A stretch of 64,000 nucleotides of DNA, taken from Colletotrichum lupini (taxonomy: Eukaryota; Ascomycota; Sordariomycetes; Glomerellales; Glomerellaceae). The position numbers and the translations under genes are program-made. The stretch is from contig NC_064679.1 of assembly GCF_023278565.1 (NCBI RefSeq), positions 744,001 through 808,000 on the forward strand, in the 5' to 3' direction. Positions 24,401 through 33,949 of the stretch are shown piece after piece. Positions within the stretch are counted from its first letter, which is position 1, and each line of letters starts with the position of its first letter. The notes under the pieces were generated by a model, which was given only the letters and a program-made list of their open reading frames with translations, had not been told where the DNA came from and ran no database searches.

Positions 24401-25840
24401 CCGCTTAATAAGAGGACGCTTTTATAAAAGATAAGTAATAGACTAAAAAGAACCGACGGCCTCGCTTAGCTAAGAAGAAGTAATAATAGAGCTAGGTATA
24501 CGACTTTAAAAAGCTATTATATTACGGCGGCCGCGCCTACGTACCGTTATATAAGGGGCTAAAAAGGGAGGTTATCGAAATATATTATAATATACTTATA
24601 GCGGGATATTATAGCGTAAAGCGGACGATAGTATTACTAAAACGCTACTATTACTAAGATAGAGTAAGTAGGGATATAAAAAGTTATATTAATACTTATA
24701 TAGTATACTAGCGGACGAAGCCTCGTTATTATAAGCCGTATAGTTTACTACGCCCCCTGCCTACCCCGGTTAGGCTATAGTAGGAGATATTGCTAGATTT
24801 TATTATAGGCTTACCCGTATTAATTACGCTAATCGGGAGGCGCCCCTACGACGCGGTACTTATCGTAATAGACCGATTTACGAAGTATAGCGTCTATATT
24901 ATTACGAAGACGACCCTCATAGCCTAAGGATTCGCAGACCTCCTATTTATAAAGATCTTTACTAAGTTTAGAATACCTAAAAAGATCGTCTCCGACAGGG
25001 GGTCGTTATTTATAAGCAAGTTTTAGACTTATCTCTACTACTTTTTAGTAATAAAGAGGCGTCTTAGTACCGCGTTCTACCCACAAACGGACGGTTAAAT
25101 AGAATAGTAGAACTAATACTTAAAATAGTACCTTCGCTACTTTTATACCTAGGACTAATCGGATTAGGCGCAGCGTCTTTACTTAGCTAAGTTTATATAT
25201 AATAACGCCTAGTACTTAGTAATCCGTAAAGCGCCTACTAAGGCCCTACTCGGGTTCCTACCTACGTACCCTATATTAATCTTAACGGGGACTCGAGACG
25301 GTATATAGAATATCTTAGCTAAAGAGCGTGCGGCCCGACTACGAGCTAACTAAGAAGCTCTACGACCCTTTATATAAAAAGCACGCGAGACGTATAAGTA
25401 ATAAGCTAATAAAGCTAGGATAGATATATTATATAAAGTGGGCGACTAAGTATTATTATTAGGAAAAAACATTAGGAGGTAGCGTCCTAGCTAGAAGTTA
25501 ACTAATAAATATCTAGGCCTATTCGAAGTTAAATTAATAGTTAGAACGGCGGGGGTCGCTTACTAACTAGACGTGCCGATATAGTATAAAATATATAATA
25601 TATTCTATATATCCTTACTCGAGCCGTATCGATACCGCGAGGAAGCCCCTCGGAAGCCCTTACCTATCGGGGATATAAATAGGGAGCCACTTTACGAAGT
25701 AGAAGATATTATATAATATAGAGGGCCGAAGAGGAGGCAATAATACCTAATCCAGTAGAAGGGATATAGTAGCGACGAAGATACGTAAGAGCTAGCTAGG
25801 TATATCGAAGACGTAGCGTTAATTAGTATATATAAAGAAC
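21500..25840 (+). pseudogene. Degenerate gag-pol of chromovirus B
   Basis: Plus-strand translation across stops gives a decayed zinc knuckle (CYNCSKTRYL near 21910), a protease-like segment near 22160, and a reverse transcriptase at about 22855-23215 with LCVDYRAINK and YLDNILIYS (the active-site DD now reads DN). RNase H is at about 23560-23900. Integrase at about 24600-25400 includes VSDRGS and TAFYPQTDG. At 25692-25840 a chromodomain follows, with YEVEDII and KGYSSDEDT. About 1.7 kb between this and the right LTR shows no recognised domain. Not functional. Limits are approximate. Confidence 0.87.
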
Positions 25841-26952
25841 GAGTTTTAATTAGGCAGCGCGCCCTAGCTCTTAAGGAGCCTAATAACGTAGCGAACTAGC
25901 TACTAATAATAAAAAAAAGGGGCTACGTAGCTATGACTAAGTAGTATAAACGCGCTAATTACTAACCGTTTCCCTAATCCTTACGACGCGCGGAAGGACT
26001 ACCCTTATTTATAAAGGGACCGCCCTTGCGCACAAAAGGGCCGCCCTAGCTATTATCCTAGGGGTCGTTACGAAAGAAATAATCTCCTTACTATTAACAA
26101 ATTTATAAATAATTAGCTACGAATACGGAGCGCAGGCGGGGCGACTATATACTAGTTAGAATATTATTAGAGTAGCGTACTTCGTTACGAATAGTACGAA
26201 GTAGTGCGATTATAGCGTCGTTATGGGATAAAGACGTAGCGCGGGAGGAGCTCGTAGCTACCTTATTATCGTTACTATTAATAATAAGGGTCGAGCGGGC
26301 CTCCTTACCGGCGCGCTTAAGCGCCCTCTACGCATTGCTAATAGTAATTCGGTAGGTTTACTAAAGCTATAGAGCAATATTAGTAACCCGAGTAATAATA
26401 ATAATAGAGCGATAACGGAGCGATAAACTTCCGAATTATAAACGTCGCCGTTAGAAGCGAGTATAGTACTCTAAAGGGTTCGTATTATAAATTCCGCGGA
26501 CTTAGGGACCTAAGACGCTATTAATATAATACTTAGGAAAAGCGACGGAGTAGCGATAGCGCTAAGCGCTTACCGTATTTTTATAAAAATAGTTCTGCGC
26601 AGTATACTTAATATAACGCACGCTAGATCCTAGAGAAGTATTAAATAAAGGAGCGAACTAGGGGCTATAAATTACCGACCTAGCTAATTATAGTACTCGG
26701 CTTTTAGATTAAGCGCTTTGTGCGTAATATAGGCGGGGTAGGGGAGCGGGCGTACCTAGCCGACCCCGATCTTTTTAGCGTTCGCCTTTTTCTTTTTTTT
26801 AATAAAAGTCTATAACGGTTAGTATAAGTAGCGTATAAATAGTAATATACGTACGAGGTTAGGGCGAATAAAGGGGATATCGGGCTTTTTAAGTAGATTA
26901 CTACCGCGGCCGCTACTAGGCGTACCTATAGTACTAACGACCGTTCCGTTAT

Positions 26953-27466
26953 TCTAGCACGTATAGCTTTAACGAGGTAATGCGGGATATTCTTATATAG
27001 AATATGAAAAGTGAATATTCATATAGAAGCAAGAATATATGAATATAGGGGAAATAAGCGTATATAAAAGAGGTTTTTGTAATAAAGAGAGTAATATAGT
27101 TGAATTACTATATGAGAAGTTGCTTGCTTAACGAAAGGTCTAGGTAGGCAAATACACGCCTACATATAGGCATAAAAACCTCCTACTAGAATATTCCATT
27201 GCTTATTAATTATGATATAATTAATAAGCATATACGTAAGTGAATGCGTAATCGTAGTACGTAATTCCGCCTCGAGTAAATTCCAGATTATTCAGTTATC
27301 TTCCAGTACTTTCCACTGCTCACGTAAGCTTATATAAGCAGTATTGCTTACATAATCAATACCTATAATAATCTACAGAAATCGTAGATTAATATGGTAT
27401 ATAGTTTGCTTACGTAATATTGATAATAAGGCGAATAATAAGGTAAACAAAGTTACCTTCGTAACA
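26953..27466 (-). repeat. 3' LTR of the Copia element (514 bp)
   Basis: Same sequence as 32368-32881 by reading both copies through, at a constant offset of 5415 bp. On the coding strand the LTR begins TGTTACG and ends GCTAGA, so its 3' terminus is GA rather than the usual CA. It contains a short palindrome around TTAATTATGATATAATTAA. Confidence 0.95.
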
Positions 27467-27477
27467 CTCCCTCTTTT
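27467..27477 (-). other. Polypurine tract of the Copia element
   Basis: On the coding strand AAAAGAGGGAG directly precedes the TGTTACG start of the 3' LTR, as expected for the plus-strand primer of an LTR retrotransposon. Confidence 0.85.
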
Positions 27478-27509
27478 GCCTTATTAGCTATGTTGAAATA
27501 GCTAACCAA

Positions 27510-27593
27510 GTACCCTAGAGTAGATTTCTAGTACCCTAGAATAGTTTTTTGGTACCCTAGAACAATCTTTTGGTACCCTAGAGTATTTTCCTT
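27510..27593 (-). repeat. Four 21-bp tandem repeats in the Copia 3' untranslated region
   Basis: GTACCCTAGA recurs at 27510, 27531, 27552 and 27573, an exact 21-bp period, with T-rich spacer between. It lies after the Gag-Pol stop and before the polypurine tract. Possible roles are RNA packaging, 3' processing or simple slippage; none can be shown here. Confidence 0.85.
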
Positions 27594-27650
27594 AAAGTAT
27601 TCATAAAAATATAAGGAAAATAAATACCTATATTAGGGGTATAATATAGG

Positions 27651-30600
27651 TTAAATAGGGTTATTAGGATTGTTTAAGCCTATTAGCTTAACGAATTCCT
27701 TATGTTTAACCCGAGGTAAGGGTTTTGTTAACCCATCGGCAGGCATTATAGTAGAAGGGAGATATTCTACTTTAATATTCCCTTTTTCTACTTCCTGTCG
27801 AGTATAATAATAATATAGGGCAGTATGCTTAGTCCTTTGGTGATATTCAGGATTATAAGCAAGAGATAATGCCCCATTATTATCGGTTTTAATAGTAATA
27901 GGTTTAACTTGATAACCTATTTCCGATAATAAATTCTGAAGCCAAATAGCTTCCCGAATAGCTTCCTGAAGTCCATTAAATTCAGCCTCTGTAGTAGAAA
28001 GTGCTATAGTAGACTGTTTTTTAGACTTCCAGCTAATCGGACCTCCATTTAGTGTAAATAAGTACCCAGAAGTTGATTTTCTAGTACTTTTACACCCGGC
28101 CCAGTTAGAATCAGTATAGCCTACTAATTCTACAGGCCCAATATTACCATTATAGGTAATATTATAGTGAATAGTGCCACTAAGGTATCTATAAATACCT
28201 TTTACTACCTTAAGTAGGTAAATAGTGGGCTTATGGAGGTATTGGGAGACGAAAGAGACTGAAAAAGCTAAATCAGCCCTAGTCACAACCATAGCGTACA
28301 TTAAAGATCCTACTAGGTGCTGGTAGGTCTTTAATAGCTCTTTTGAAGGTAAATAGTCATCTTTTTCGTTCCCTAAATCACTATTTAATATACCCGGATT
28401 TATAGGTATATTAGTGATTTTAGCTTTGGAAAAATCATTATTATTAAGAATTTCCTTAATATAATGACTTTGAGAGAGAGAAATAGTCTTATTAGACCGA
28501 TTTCTAGTAATTTTGACGCCTAGGAAATTCGAGGCTTCGCCTAGGTCTTTAATATCGATATATTTCGATATTTTACCCTTAATTTCCTCTATATATTTAA
28601 TATTTTTATTAAATATAAGGAAATCATCGACGTGGGTAACAATAAAAGCAGGATTTTTGAAATCCTGGTTGAAATAGGTAGCCTCATCGGATTTTAGAGG
28701 TAAAAAGCCTATTTTATTAAAAATAGACTTCAGCTTTAGTTGCCATTGTCTAGGGCTTTGTTTGAGCCCATATAAGGCTTTTAAAAGCTGTAATAACTGA
28801 TTTTTTGATTTATCCCAATTTATAGTATTTAAATTAGGGTATTTTTCAAAAAATTCAGTTAAAGGTATATTAGAAGGGTCTATATATACCTCTTCTAATA
28901 AATCCCCATTTAAAAAGGCACCAATAACGTCAATTTGGTGTATATGCCAGTTTAAAGGGGCAGATAGGGCTATAAGTACCCTATAGGTAGTAGGATTACT
29001 TCCAGAAGCAAAAGTTTGGAAATAATCGACTCCATACTGTTGTTCGAAGCCTCTAACTACTAATCGGGCCTTATATTTATCAATATTACCAGTATTAATA
29101 TTGATTTTTCGTTTAAAGACCCATCTAGTAGATAGTGGATTTTTATTAGCTTTATAGACCTTATTTGGGTCTATAGCTAATAAAGTACCCTTTTTAATAA
29201 TAACCTCTAGCTCAGAATATATAGCTTTTAACCATTCTGATTTTTCTGAGCTATTTAGAGCCTGTTTTAGTGTATTAGGCTCTGGAGGTAGGGTAATACT
29301 CTGAGTAAAATCTTTATATTTAGATTTTTCTTCCTCAGATAATTTGGGAATTAATACCTCTATTTTAGAAGGTATTTCCTGAATATCTTCGATTTTATCA
29401 AAAATTTTAGAATATAAAGGAGGATTTACGCTTTCTACCCCCTCTATTCTATTATTTTGAATAAATCGAATATGCGAAGTCCGTAATAATCGAGATCGAA
29501 AAGGATTAGAAGGGCAATATATAACATATATATTATTACCTTCTTTTCCTAAATATATACCATTTTGAGTATAGGTATACATTTTATTCGAAGTGACTCG
29601 CTTTTGAGTAGGGTAATAAATAAGTACCCTAGAGCCGATTTTTCTTAGATTAGATAAATCCGGCTTATTATTTCTTTTTGGGAAGAAATAATCGAGAAAA
29701 GCCTCCATAGGGGTCTTTTCAAGGCGTATATTAGCGGTAAAATTAACTAATTTAGTTAATTCTTTCAAAATTACGTCCCATAAATATAGGGGTAATTTCT
29801 CTGCTAATAAAATAGTTCTAGCCTTTTCGATAAGGGCTTTATTAGTCCTTTCGGCTATACCATTTTGCTCGGGCGTATAGGGCGTGGAAGGCTCTAAAAT
29901 AATGCCTTTTTCGTTAATATAGGGTAATAATTCCCCTATATTGAATTCCGTACCATTATCTAAGCGTATATACTTAGGGTAGGAATTAAACTGGTTAAAA
30001 TAAAATTCCAGTTTGTTTTTGAGAATATTAATTATATTCTCTTTGGTTTTTGAGAATTCAACATCTCGAAAACCAGTAAAATCATCCGTAAACGGAATAG
30101 CGTAATTATTTCCACTAATAGTAGTAGGGGTAATTTTAACTGTATCAATACAGACCCTTTCTAGTGGAAATAATGCCCGATTATAGTTAATTTTAGGCTG
30201 TTGCCTAGTTAACTTAGCTGTAGTACAGCTCGGGCAATTTAGGTCTTTTTCCTTTAATTTGTCTAAAGGAATTCCCTTAGTTATTTTCGCAGTTTTTAAT
30301 AAATAAGGGTAAGAAGGATGACCTAATTTTTCGTGCCATTCCTGGGTGATTGAATAGGCCTGATTATCTGAATTTTCAGATAAATAATCAGTATTTTTCT
30401 CTATATTACTATTATTAATAGTAATATTATGAAGAGAATTTTGAATGGATTCTAAAATATTTTTTAGATCCAAATACTGATTTTTAGGGTCCAAATCGTT
30501 TTGTTGGTACCCTGTAGTAGGCCTTCGATTTTTCCAAGCAATATTAAGGAAAAATCCATGCCTTTTGAAATCCAAATAAGCAAATACATTGCCCTCAGAA

Positions 30601-31898
30601 TCCACTAAATAATTCTTTTCAATATATCCACCATTTTTGTAGTGTAATATACCTGAAAAGATATTAAGTGGGAATTCTGGAATATATAAGGTATTTTTTA
30701 ACCTTATAGGTATAATTTTACCCCGTAAATAGATAGGTAAAATTAAGTCCCCAATACCCTGTGGGTAAACTGGGCCAGCTCCGGTTCGAATAGGGGGTAA
30801 ATTGTCCCTATTATCGAAATTTTCGAATAAATCCATACTATTAGTAATATGGACTGTTGAACCCGTATCATACAACCACCTTTCAGTTGTATTTGTGCCC
30901 ATATTAGCCGAATTATTGGTATTTTCTCCCGAAAGGCCCAAATTATCATTTGGAGTCGAGTTGGGTAATATATGAGGGAGAAAAGGTTGATAATTTTCAT
31001 CAAGTGGGTCTATGGTATAGTGGTCGGAACCACTAACCATATAATTCCTTGATTGTAAGGGCTGAGGGTTCAAATCTCCATGTGGGCGTTGGTTTTTCGT
31101 AAAAAGATTGGGCTGGTTTGGTTGGTTTCGGGGCTGGTTTCGGGGTTGGTTTGGTTTGGGTTGATATGAGGGCTTATTTGAGGGCTTATTTGGGTAATTT
31201 GAGGGCTTATTTGGGTTGGTATTTGGGTTGGTATTTTGCTTATAATAAGTCTTAGACTTATTATACTTATTTCGAGAGTATTTATTACTCTTAATAGTAT
31301 TACTAGACATAGGAGTATCGATTTCTCTCCTATTTTCGTCTAATATATCCGTAATAAGAGCCTCTAAAGTAGGGGGCTCTTTAAGTCTTAAATTAGACCT
31401 TTGACGATCAGCCCAAATCGGAAAGATATTAGTTAGGGCTGATATAAAGACCGTTTTTTGGTCTATATCCTCAATAATAGCTCCTACGCTTTTTAATTTG
31501 GAAATATAGCTTTTAAATGAGCTAATAAACTCATTTAAGCTATTAAAATGCTCCAATCTAATAGCGTGGAATTCGAGGTATAATTGTTGACGTAGAACTG
31601 GTCCTGTACCCTCATAGGATGCTTTAAGGGTATTAAGAGCCTCTTTTGGATCAATTTGATCAAAAATAAGTGAAAGAGGCTCAGGTTGAATATTTTGCCT
31701 TATTAATAATAAGGATTGGGTTTTTTGCTCTTCAGTAATATTTTCATATTCGTTTTCAACTTCGAAATAGGTATTTAATTTCAAAAGTCGAAGATAAATA
31801 TGAAGAGTAGAAAGCCAAGTAGTCCAATTTTGACTACCTTTTAGGCGTTGATTTTCAGGCATAAGGCAGCCTGTAATTGCCTTGATAATATCCGCCAT
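27651..31898 (-). CDS. Copia Gag-Pol polyprotein
   Basis: One 1415-codon frame. Gag occupies about 1-330, with a UBN2-like N-terminal part followed by a Pro/Asn/Gln-rich repeat segment (about 220-260). I see no CCHC zinc knuckle. Protease: WLYDTGS with Asp344. GAG-pre-integrase: EWHEKLGHPS near 520, with the HHCC pair NCPSC. Integrase: catalytic Asp near 583, Asp in RLDNGTEF near 649, Glu in GIAERTNK near 679. Reverse transcriptase: ARLVVRGFEQ near 945, ALYGLKQSPRQW, and active site HVDD (1089-1092; YVDD is usual). RNase H: GYTDSNWAG near 1262 and STTEAEF. The domain order protease-integrase-RT-RNase H defines Copia. Gag and Pol are in one frame with no frameshift, so their ratio must be set some other way. 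All catalytic residues seen are present. Confidence 0.97.
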   Translation of the reverse strand: MADIIKAITGCLMPENQRLKGSQNWTTWLSTLHIYLRLLKLNTYFEVENEYENITEEQKTQSLLLIRQNIQPEPLSLIFDQIDPKEALNTLKASYEGTGPVLRQQLYLEFHAIRLEHFNSLNEFISSFKSYISKLKSVGAIIEDIDQKTVFISALTNIFPIWADRQRSNLRLKEPPTLEALITDILDENRREIDTPMSSNTIKSNKYSRNKYNKSKTYYKQNTNPNTNPNKPSNYPNKPSNKPSYQPKPNQPRNQPRNQPNQPNLFTKNQRPHGDLNPQPLQSRNYMVSGSDHYTIDPLDENYQPFLPHILPNSTPNDNLGLSGENTNNSANMGTNTTERWLYDTGSTVHITNSMDLFENFDNRDNLPPIRTGAGPVYPQGIGDLILPIYLRGKIIPIRLKNTLYIPEFPLNIFSGILHYKNGGYIEKNYLVDSEGNVFAYLDFKRHGFFLNIAWKNRRPTTGYQQNDLDPKNQYLDLKNILESIQNSLHNITINNSNIEKNTDYLSENSDNQAYSITQEWHEKLGHPSYPYLLKTAKITKGIPLDKLKEKDLNCPSCTTAKLTRQQPKINYNRALFPLERVCIDTVKITPTTISGNNYAIPFTDDFTGFRDVEFSKTKENIINILKNKLEFYFNQFNSYPKYIRLDNGTEFNIGELLPYINEKGIILEPSTPYTPEQNGIAERTNKALIEKARTILLAEKLPLYLWDVILKELTKLVNFTANIRLEKTPMEAFLDYFFPKRNNKPDLSNLRKIGSRVLIYYPTQKRVTSNKMYTYTQNGIYLGKEGNNIYVIYCPSNPFRSRLLRTSHIRFIQNNRIEGVESVNPPLYSKIFDKIEDIQEIPSKIEVLIPKLSEEEKSKYKDFTQSITLPPEPNTLKQALNSSEKSEWLKAIYSELEVIIKKGTLLAIDPNKVYKANKNPLSTRWVFKRKININTGNIDKYKARLVVRGFEQQYGVDYFQTFASGSNPTTYRVLIALSAPLNWHIHQIDVIGAFLNGDLLEEVYIDPSNIPLTEFFEKYPNLNTINWDKSKNQLLQLLKALYGLKQSPRQWQLKLKSIFNKIGFLPLKSDEATYFNQDFKNPAFIVTHVDDFLIFNKNIKYIEEIKGKISKYIDIKDLGEASNFLGVKITRNRSNKTISLSQSHYIKEILNNNDFSKAKITNIPINPGILNSDLGNEKDDYLPSKELLKTYQHLVGSLMYAMVVTRADLAFSVSFVSQYLHKPTIYLLKVVKGIYRYLSGTIHYNITYNGNIGPVELVGYTDSNWAGCKSTRKSTSGYLFTLNGGPISWKSKKQSTIALSTTEAEFNGLQEAIREAIWLQNLLSEIGYQVKPITIKTDNNGALSLAYNPEYHQRTKHTALYYYYTRQEVEKGNIKVEYLPSTIMPADGLTKPLPRVKHKEFVKLIGLNNPNNPI

Positions 31899-32353
31899 TA
31901 TATATATTTTAGAATATATATAATATAAATATATACTAGTATTGTTCCTAGTATAAATAAGCTTACTTTAAGCTTAGAATTCAAGCTTGTTTTTAAGCTT
32001 GAAAATAGACTTATTTTAAGTCTAAAAATATATATAAGAAAAAGTCTATTTTGACTTCTTTTTCTTATAAATAGATATTTAATAAAAGTAAGTATATAGT
32101 ATAAAAAGGACTTACACTTCGTCTGCCTTTTTATATATAAATCCTTTATTAAATATAAAGGTCGATTTCGAATTTTCGAATTCGAAAAAGTGATTTTGGG
32201 CGGAGTAAGATATCTCAATATATGAATATGCATATACCGGATAAAGGCATATACCTAAATGATAATAGGTATGATATAGGTAAATAAAAATAGAAGAGCT
32301 CGGATAAGTGAATAATATTCACTTAAGTAAATAAAACCTCAGTTATATAATAA
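31899..32353 (-). other. 5' leader of the Copia element
   Basis: AT-rich untranslated leader between primer site and Gag start. A 111-codon open frame (31898-32233) ends against the Gag ATG, but it is low-complexity Ile/Lys/Tyr/Leu sequence with no Gag features, so I do not call it a gene. Confidence 0.6.
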
Positions 32354-32367
32354 CTGGGCTCATAACC
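32354..32367 (-). other. Primer-binding site matching initiator tRNA-Met anticodon arm
   Basis: Directly inside the 5' LTR the plus strand reads CTGGGCTCATAACC, which equals the anticodon stem-loop of eukaryotic initiator tRNA-Met (CAU anticodon). The coding strand is therefore complementary to an internal part of that tRNA, not its 3' end. Drosophila copia uses this half-tRNA priming. Here it is inferred from the match and position. Confidence 0.85.
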
Positions 32368-32881
32368 TCTAGCACGTATAGCTTTAACGAGGTAATGCGG
32401 GATATTCTTATATAGAATATGAAAAGTGAATATTCATATAGAAGCAAGAATATATGAATATAGGGGAAATAAGCGTATATAAAAGAGGTTTTTGTAATAA
32501 AGAGAGTAATATAGTTGAATTACTATATGAGAAGTTGCTTGCTTAACGAAAGGTCTAGGTAGGCAAATACACGCCTACATATAGGCATAAAAACCTCCTA
32601 CTAGAATATTCCATTGCTTATTAATTATGATATAATTAATAAGCATATACGTAAGTGAATGCGTAATCGTAGTACGTAATTCCGCCTCGAGTAAATTCCA
32701 GATTATTCAGTTATCTTCCAGTACTTTCCACTGCTCACGTAAGCTTATATAAGCAGTATTGCTTACATAATCAATACCTATAATAATCTACAGAAATCGT
32801 AGATTAATATGGTATATAGTTTGCTTACGTAATATTGATAATAAGGCGAATAATAAGGTAAACAAAGTTACCTTCGTAACA
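32368..32881 (-). repeat. 5' LTR of the Copia element (514 bp)
   Basis: Identical by reading to the 3' LTR. It carries the promoter of the element. Because elements copy one LTR into both at insertion, identity marks a very recent insertion. Confidence 0.95.
32744..32751 (-). promoter_or_regulatory. Candidate TATA box in the Copia 5' LTR
   Basis: TATATAAG on the coding strand, inside the palindrome GCTTATATAAGC, about 130 bp from the LTR start. In AT-rich DNA such a match is weak evidence. Confidence 0.35.
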
Positions 32882-33388
32882 GTTATTAATAGTAGCGACG
32901 CCGTAATTAGGGGCTATAGTTATATTAAAACGAGTTAGTAACGACTACGGAACGACTTTAAAAGAGACTTACTTAGGCGCAGGGAGTATACGAGAATAGG
33001 GATCTAGGAGATATTCGTTAGCTATAATATCTATATAACGAGGGAGTAGCGTAGACGCTAATAAAAATAAAAGACTATATATAAAAAGGATAACTATAGA
33101 TAAAAAAAAAAAAAAAAGGAATTCGGAATTATAGTAGCTTAGAAGGGGGTTAATATTAGTAAATAAAAGTGGGGCGACGACTGCCTAAGTACCGGCGGTC
33201 GTAAGGACGGCCTATAGGTAAGAGCGACCCGGGTATAGAATTGTGGGGCTATTATCTAGAGTAAGGGGTCTATACTCGGGCCGATGGGCGCCGCCTATAC
33301 CCGCCCTCGTACTACATATCTAAGGACTTCCTAGGTAAGGGATTAACGTAGCGTACGCGAACCGTAAGCGGGCTTTAGGACGAAGCCT

Positions 33389-33399
33389 AGGGGAGGGAG
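33389..33399 (+). other. Polypurine tract of chromovirus B
   Basis: AGGGGAGGGAG, followed by TACCC, lies just before the right LTR and confirms plus-strand orientation. Confidence 0.7.
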
Positions 33400-33404
33400 T
33401 ACCC

Positions 33405-33614
33405 TATTAGGCCTCGCCGGTTAGGCCTCGTTAGTTAAGGGATAGCTTAGGGGGGCATAAAAAGGGGGACTAAGTAATAAAGGAGCAGCTCAGGTATATA
33501 TAGAGCGCTAGTAGTACACCTCGAGGGAAGGGCAGATTTTAGTAATTCCTCTTTTAGACCCTAACAGCAGTTGGCCTCTGTGAGCTTCTTCCCTGTGTCG
33601 TACACCTATTGACA
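33405..33614 (+). repeat. Right LTR of chromovirus B (210 bp)
   Basis: Inner end is RIP-mutated (TATTAGG for TGTCAGG); outer end is pristine, ending CCTATTGACA. ACAAC follows directly, matching the base run before the left LTR. Confidence 0.93.
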
Positions 33615-33949
33615 ACAACCCCCGACTCGAATGTAAGCGATGTATGGAACTCCGTAAGAATATTTCGAAATCCGCTTTCTCCCTTTCATGCACACAACTT
33701 CGATTCTTTTCGTCGAGAGATGTCCTCACTGACGTCGTTGTCTTTATAAGCCGGACTACGTCGTACGAGGCGGGGAAACGTCAAATACCCAACTAGCCCA
33801 CAGGGAGTTTGATGTTGTTCTCTGTGACCTTGAACGCGCTTTTCTGACTCGCTTATCGACACTCGTTAATCATTCACCTGGCCTCGATCACTGCGTGGAA
33901 GTGCCAATTTGAGCTCGCCAAATCAACACTCTCTATTCACAATTGCATC

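Larger units (their letters stand above)
26953..32881 (-). mobile_element. Intact Ty1/Copia LTR retrotransposon, 5929 bp
   Basis: Complete element on the minus strand: 514-bp LTRs that I read as identical, target duplication GTTAT (26948-26952 and 32882-32886), primer site next to the 5' LTR, polypurine tract next to the 3' LTR, and one open Gag-Pol frame. It lies in the mutated 3' part of chromovirus B, interrupting it. In contrast to the surrounding repeat DNA its frame has no stops, so it arrived after that DNA was RIPped and has not been through RIP in duplicate itself. Its composition is naturally AT-rich. It may still be able to move (inference). Confidence 0.96.
20323..33614 (+). mobile_element. 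RIP-inactivated Ty3/Gypsy chromovirus (element B), split by a Copia insertion
   Basis: Two 210-bp LTRs and a perfect 5-bp duplication ACAAC (20318-20322 and 33615-33619) bound the element. Removing the nested Copia element and one GTTAT leaves about 7.36 kb. The plus strand carries stop-riddled gag-pol with a chromodomain. The LTR copies differ by about 20 transitions and no indels. It lies 244 bp after the BCS1-like gene and 335 bp before the GH76 start codon, so it occupies the intergenic space between them. Confidence 0.93.

Noticed and set aside
31898..32233. 111-codon frame just upstream of Copia Gag-Pol
   Set aside because: Low-complexity Ile/Lys/Tyr/Leu sequence in an AT-rich leader with no Gag motif; Gag is already present in the downstream frame.
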